Shown here piece by piece: positions 6,681-9,831 of a DNA stretch of 9,831 nucleotides. Position numbers and translations under genes: made by a program. Each line of letters starts with the position of its first letter. The stretch's first letter is position 1. The notes under the pieces are model-generated. The model was given only the letters and a program-made list of their open reading frames with translations, did no database searches and was not told where the DNA came from. Source of the DNA: Clostridium sp. CAG:253 (GTDB taxonomy: Bacteria > Bacillota > Clostridia > Lachnospirales > Lachnospiraceae); the NCBI GenBank assembly GCA_000436755.1, contig FR887290.1:9142-18972 (forward strand). Reading direction: 5' to 3'.

Positions 6681-7428
6681 CTTGGAAATAACTCATATTC
6701 AAATAGCAAAATACTTGGAAATTGATAATAGAAAAGCGGAAGACATTTTGCAAACAATGGTCGAAAGTGATTTCGTTAATCAGTACATTCAATTTAGATG
6801 TATTAAGTGTAAAGAAGTTCAGTATATAAAGAAGGAAAATATATTATATTGCTTAAATTGTGGACAGCAATATAGTATAAAAGATTTTCCGATTAAGAGG
6901 CAAAATATTTATATTATTAATAGAGAAAAAATGTTTTGTTTAAGAAGTGATCGAAAAACAGGATTAAAGGTGGTAGGAGAAAAAATGAAGAAAAAGGTAT
7001 TTTTATCATATGCACATGAAGATGAGAAGTACAAATTAGAATTAGATAAGCATTTAACAGTTCAAAAGCGCAATGAAGTTATTGATACTTGGAATGATCG
7101 TAAATTAGTTGCTGGGTCAGAAATAGATGAAGAAATAAAAGAAGAGTTAAATAGTGCTGATATTATTATTTTAATTTTAAGTGCAGATTTTTTTGCATCT
7201 GCGTATTGTTATGACAAAGAGATGAAAAGGGCAATAGAAAGACATCAATGTGGAGAAGCAAGGATTATTCCGGTTATAGCTAGAAAATGTGATTGGTTAG
7301 ATTCACCTTTAGGAAAAATAACGGCATTGCCAATAGATGGTAAGAGTATTGCAAGTTTTGAAGATAAAGATGACGCATATATGCAAATAGTGTTAGGCAT
7401 AAAAGAAGCAATAAAAGAATTAGGATGA
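6595..7428 (+). CDS. TIR-domain protein with winged-helix-like and zinc-ribbon N-terminus
   Basis: A 277-aa protein in three parts. Residues about 9-65 resemble a winged helix ('THIQIAKYLEIDNRKAEDILQ' region). About 66-98 form a zinc ribbon with C69-x2-C72 and C86-x2-C89. Residues 134-275 are a TIR domain with 'KVFLSYAHED', 'DRKLVAGSEIDEEI', 'ADIIILILSADFFASAYC' and 'KEMKRA' (E209, probably the catalytic glutamate), then 'ARIIPVIARKCDW'. Bacterial TIR domains of this type often cleave NAD+ or make cyclic ADP-ribose signals during anti-phage defence; here that is inferred. ATG 6595 is preferred because GAGGA (6582-6586) lies 8 bases upstream; ATG 6619 is an alternative. The start overlaps the previous gene by 86 bases. 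ATG 6985, preceded by AGGAG, could yield the TIR domain alone. Confidence 0.85.
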   Translation: MHYRNTESMKKELKTKMIAYLKWRVKHNNLEITHIQIAKYLEIDNRKAEDILQTMVESDFVNQYIQFRCIKCKEVQYIKKENILYCLNCGQQYSIKDFPIKRQNIYIINREKMFCLRSDRKTGLKVVGEKMKKKVFLSYAHEDEKYKLELDKHLTVQKRNEVIDTWNDRKLVAGSEIDEEIKEELNSADIIILILSADFFASAYCYDKEMKRAIERHQCGEARIIPVIARKCDWLDSPLGKITALPIDGKSIASFEDKDDAYMQIVLGIKEAIKELG

Positions 7429-7775
7429 ATAGACTGAATAAATGTTTATAATTTCTATAGAATTTTGTGGAATAGTGAATTTTATTTAGTCTAAAAGCAT
7501 GTATGTTATATTTTAGTGATGTGTGATAAACTATATTTAATACAATGAAGTATATAATTATGATACATTGGGGGCTATTTCTGTAGAAATGCCGTTTAGC
7601 TTGGTTGATTAGAATAAAAATATATAGAAAAGAGAATTTATATTTCAAATAGGTTAATGAACAATTATTTAAATACACTATCTGAAGAATATATTGGAGA
7701 TTTCTGAAGAATAGGTAGATGAAAGAATGAGTAAAGGATGCAAGAATAGCATATAGAGGAGGTTTATGGGGAGTT
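7429..7775. other. AT-rich intergenic spacer
   Basis: About 350 very AT-rich bases without a convincing gene on either strand; the minus-strand open frame here reads as hydrophobic low-complexity residues and overlaps the TIR gene. TATAAT (7553-7558) could be a -10 box but lacks a recognisable -35. No G+C-rich terminator hairpin is visible after the TIR gene. Just before the lipoprotein gene, AGAGGAGG (7755-7762) is followed by ATG 7766, which opens a 14-codon frame ending at 7810 that overlaps the lipoprotein start. Confidence 0.4.
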
Positions 7776-9080
7776 ATGAAAAAAATATACTTAATTTTAC
7801 TTTTGAGTAGTTGTATAATGTTTTGTGTTATGGGGTGTGAGCAAAGTGTACAATCAAAGATTAAGAAGGCTCAAGAGTTGCAAAAACAGGGAAATTATGA
7901 TGAGGCTATTTCTGTTTTGTCAGAATCTGGTGATAATAAGGAAGTTAAAGAAATAATTAGACAATGCAAATATGGAATGGCGGAGAAATTATATTTGGAA
8001 TGTAAATATGATGATTGTTTATTGGTGTTAAAAACGATAAAAGAAGATGAGCAAGAATCACAAAAATTAATAAATGAATATACCATTAAAATTGTAGAAA
8101 AGCTTTGCGAAGATAGTGACTATGAAAACGCTTGGAAATATTTACAGAATTCGAATTTAACGGAAAAAGATTCAGAAGAGATTAAATATAAAGTAGCATT
8201 AGGGTGTTATAATAAAAATAATTACAAATTGACAGAGAAAATCAGCGAAAAGAGTAATATTTATGCTCCGATTCATAAATTATATTTAAAATCACAAAAG
8301 AAACAATTGGAACAATACAGACGAAAAAAAGATTGTTTTGGTTTTTGTAATTATGCAGTGAAACATAAGGTATCATTAAAAGAAGAAATAGTTGGAGCAT
8401 ATTTGAAAAAAAATAAAAAATATTTTTGTACTTACATAAGTAAATTAAATGAAATGCATAGTTGGAAAAGGCTTGTTGATATGTATAAATTTTTGCATGA
8501 TATACCAAAAGAAAGAATATATAGTGAATTAGTTAACATACAAGGTGTTTATTATTATACAGGTACAGAACAGTATAAAAGGAAAACTAAGGCACCTGAG
8601 TATGTGAAAATTGAAAATAAAAAAATCAAGATTTGTGGAAAAAAGTACAATTATAAAATTAAATTGGTTGAAAACAAATATCATGATTTAGAAAGCTATT
8701 TTGATGTAATAGGAACAAAATATGAAATTTCTTTGATAGAAGAGGGAGAAATCGATTTGACCAATAAGAATTTATCTTTGGGTGATGATGGTCATAGTAT
8801 AGGCTGGTATAGAACGAATGAAGCAGTAATAAAAGATAAAGAGCGCATTAAAAGGGAGAAGTTGGAAAGGCAACAGGAACGAGCGAAAAGACAACAAGAA
8901 TATGAAAATAATAAACCAAGAATTGGTATGACTAGAGAAGAAGTTGAAAAGTCTTCTTGGGGTAAGCCGAAAGATATTAATAAGACAACATTTGCTTGGG
9001 GAACTACTGAGCAATGGTGTTATAGTAACTATCGTTATATTTATTTTACAAATGGAATAGTGGAGGCTATTTCTGAATGA
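7776..9080 (+). CDS. Lipoprotein with helical repeats and BamE/SmpA-like C-terminus
   Basis: A 434-aa secreted lipoprotein. Residues 1-20 are a signal peptide (MKK start, hydrophobic core) ending in the lipobox 'VMGC', so C21 should be lipidated and the protein held on the outer face of the membrane. Residues about 28-150 contain tetratricopeptide-like helices ('KAQELQKQGNYDEAISVL', 'AEKLYLECKYDDCLLVL', 'YENAWKYLQ'). A middle region (about 150-345) is unrecognised. Residues 350-378 are a highly charged, coiled-coil-like Glu/Arg/Gln segment. Residues 381-434 ('IGMTREEVEKSSWGKP', 'EQWCY', 'YIYFTNGIVEAI') resemble the small BamE/SmpA-type fold found in many lipoproteins. AGGAGG (7757-7762) is 13 bases upstream and GGGGAG (7768-7773) 2 bases upstream, so initiation is not ideal. 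Function is unknown. Confidence 0.8.
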   Translation: MKKIYLILLLSSCIMFCVMGCEQSVQSKIKKAQELQKQGNYDEAISVLSESGDNKEVKEIIRQCKYGMAEKLYLECKYDDCLLVLKTIKEDEQESQKLINEYTIKIVEKLCEDSDYENAWKYLQNSNLTEKDSEEIKYKVALGCYNKNNYKLTEKISEKSNIYAPIHKLYLKSQKKQLEQYRRKKDCFGFCNYAVKHKVSLKEEIVGAYLKKNKKYFCTYISKLNEMHSWKRLVDMYKFLHDIPKERIYSELVNIQGVYYYTGTEQYKRKTKAPEYVKIENKKIKICGKKYNYKIKLVENKYHDLESYFDVIGTKYEISLIEEGEIDLTNKNLSLGDDGHSIGWYRTNEAVIKDKERIKREKLERQQERAKRQQEYENNKPRIGMTREEVEKSSWGKPKDINKTTFAWGTTEQWCYSNYRYIYFTNGIVEAISE

Positions 9081-9293
9081 GAGAATGCTTAAGTTTAATT
9101 GTTGTTTGTATAATATCTGTGCTGAACTTAATAAAATTTTAAACTAGAAGTTAAACTATGTAAATAACAAAAAGAGAAAATGTATATAATGAAAATTCAC
9201 TAGAATTTATTTTCGCAATGGAAAAGGCATTTCGATTGGCTACAAAGAATAGAAATACACATAAAAATACAGCAAATTCATAAACAAATAAGC

Positions 9294-9491
9294 GTGTTCT
9301 CTGTTAAGGTGTCCTTCGGAGGTACCCATCAGCACAGGCAGCAATTGCCGACAAGAGTAAATAAGAAGCAGTATGTTCACTGTTGCGATATAACGGTTAC
9401 TCGTGATGATGTGAAAGCCTTTATGGCACAGCGTGATGAGTACACGAAAGCCAACGGATTTAAGGATATTACCGTTAAAGTATTTATCTGA
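9294..9491 (+). pseudogene. Short ICE-type reading frame, probably 5'-truncated
   Basis: This 65-codon frame has protein-like sequence in its second half ('CDITVTRDDVKAFMAQRDEY', 'GFKDITVKVFI') and ends 15 bases before a strong terminator, as a real gene end should. No ribosome binding site precedes GTG 9294 or GTG 9309, and the composition changes sharply from very AT-rich to mixed at about 9290. The simplest reading is the 3' end of a gene of the host element whose 5' part was lost where the cargo joins. It could also be an intact small protein with a weak start. The family is not recognised. Confidence 0.45.
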
Positions 9492-9506
9492 CATGCATAC
9501 TATCAG

Positions 9507-9542
9507 CAAGGGAAAGTATTACACAATGCTTTCCCTTGTTTT
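9507..9542 (+). terminator. Intrinsic terminator, perfect 10-bp stem
   Basis: CAAGGGAAAG (9507-9516) pairs perfectly with CTTTCCCTTG (9529-9538) across a 12-base loop, followed by TTTT (9539-9542). It closes the short reading frame that ends at 9491. Confidence 0.8.
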
Positions 9543-9563
9543 GCGATAAAAGAAAGCAAAATT

Positions 9564-9613
9564 TGGGAATAAGTCTTAATTATTAAAATGGTTAAGATTT
9601 GTTCCCATTTTTT
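9564..9613 (+). terminator. Second terminator or attenuator hairpin
   Basis: TGGGAA (9564-9569) pairs with TTCCCA (9602-9607), and TCTTAA (9574-9579) with TTAAGA (9592-9597). The four bases between these blocks can pair with two G-U wobbles, giving a 16-bp stem, a 12-base loop and a T6 tail (9608-9613). There is no gene between this and the terminator 22 bases upstream. It may be a back-up terminator or a leader attenuator of the next gene. Confidence 0.65.
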
Positions 9614-9693
9614 ATTTTATAAAATATGCAAATCTGGAGGTGATGAAAATAGGATTTCTGAATATCTCAGATACAAGAAAGGAGATTCGGCAC

Positions 9694-9831
9694 ATGATCA
9701 AAAGACTAGAAAAAGATAAGCAATATAAGATTATTGAAGTATCTAATATCAAGTCGAATCAAAAAAATCCAAAGTACTGTCATGTATGTATTGTAAATCG
9801 TAACTTTCCATACATCTTTTTTCTCTATTTT
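9694..9831 (+). CDS. Partial CDS running off the window end
   Basis: The first 46 codons of a frame still open at the window end. It begins 'MIKRLEKDKQYKIIEV' and later has 'CHVCIVNRN', a C-x2-C pair that might bind metal. AAAGGAG (9678-9684) lies 9 bases before ATG 9694. The frame is open upstream to ATG 9643, which has GGAGG (9636-9640) only 2 bases away; the longer form ('MKIGFLNISDTRKEIRH' added) is also protein-like and cannot be excluded. Family not recognised. It lies downstream of the hairpin at 9564-9613, which could regulate it. Confidence 0.5.
   Translation, partial: MIKRLEKDKQYKIIEVSNIKSNQKNPKYCHVCIVNRNFPYIFFLYF

Noticed and set aside
5427..7428. Thoeris, CBASS or short-Argonaute assignment for the TIR pair
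   Set aside because: The partner shows no SIR2/SLOG/macro, nucleotidyltransferase or PIWI-like motif, and the TIR protein has an N-terminal winged-helix and zinc-ribbon region not typical of ThsB.
7280..7678. 132-codon minus-strand frame
   Set aside because: It overlaps the TIR gene, reads as hydrophobic low-complexity sequence typical of the reverse of AT-rich DNA, and has no ribosome binding site.
9193..9252. 19-codon fragment as the C-terminus of a recombinase
   Set aside because: Too short to assign; similarity to recombinase ends is only an impression, so it is mentioned as possible debris and not annotated.
9240..9509. 89-codon minus-strand frame opposite the 9294-9491 frame
   Set aside because: It spans the terminator stem and the composition boundary and has no family-like motif; the plus-strand frame ends properly before a terminator.
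1..9831. CRISPR array, tRNA or rRNA genes, insertion sequence
   Set aside because: No regularly spaced direct repeats, no tRNA-like cloverleaf or rRNA sequence, and no transposase frame was seen on either strand.

Overview
The window looks like part of a mobile element, most plausibly an integrative and conjugative element (ICE), from a low-G+C Gram-positive bacterium of the Clostridia (gut Lachnospiraceae-like). The reasons are AT-rich coding with strong GGAGG-type ribosome binding sites, short same-strand genes packed end to end, DUF960- and DUF1643-like proteins typical of Firmicutes accessory DNA, and a defence cargo with clearly lower G+C than its flanks. No integrase, relaxase or conjugation gene is inside the window, so the ICE assignment is an inference.

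Layout: (1) 59-2079 holds five small, tightly spaced plus-strand genes: a DUF1643-like protein, an unrecognised 128-aa protein, a DUF960-like protein, a small hydrophobic membrane protein and a small zinc-ribbon protein. (2) 2080-2486 has no convincing gene. It carries an intrinsic terminator and a G+C-richer, inverted-repeat-containing stretch that could be an oriT or leader region of the host element, then the promoter region of the cargo. (3) 2487-7428 is a defence island: a Sau3AI/MutH-family restriction endonuclease, its cytosine-5 DNA methyltransferase, an unrecognised 417-aa protein, and a TIR-domain protein with an N-terminal winged-helix-like and zinc-ribbon region. (4) 7429-7775 is an AT-rich spacer. 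(5) 7776-9080 encodes a 434-aa lipoprotein with helical-repeat-like sequence and a C-terminal BamE/SmpA-like module. (6) From about 9290 the composition returns to that of the left flank: the 3' part of a short reading frame, two consecutive terminator-type hairpins, and the start of a gene that runs off the window.

How the genes may work together: the endonuclease and methyltransferase form a type II restriction-modification pair. By resemblance to Sau3AI and M.Sau3AI the target is probably GATC, with cytosine methylation. Reading the sequence by eye, I find only one GATC between 1945 and 6408, and it lies in the -35 box of the methyltransferase promoter, which suggests methylation-based self-control. 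The 417-aa and TIR genes follow the methyltransferase without an obvious terminator or promoter and overlap each other by 86 bases. They look like a co-translated two-component TIR (probably NAD-consuming) immune system that does not match the known Thoeris, CBASS or short-Argonaute layouts. This pair is the best candidate for an undescribed system in the window.
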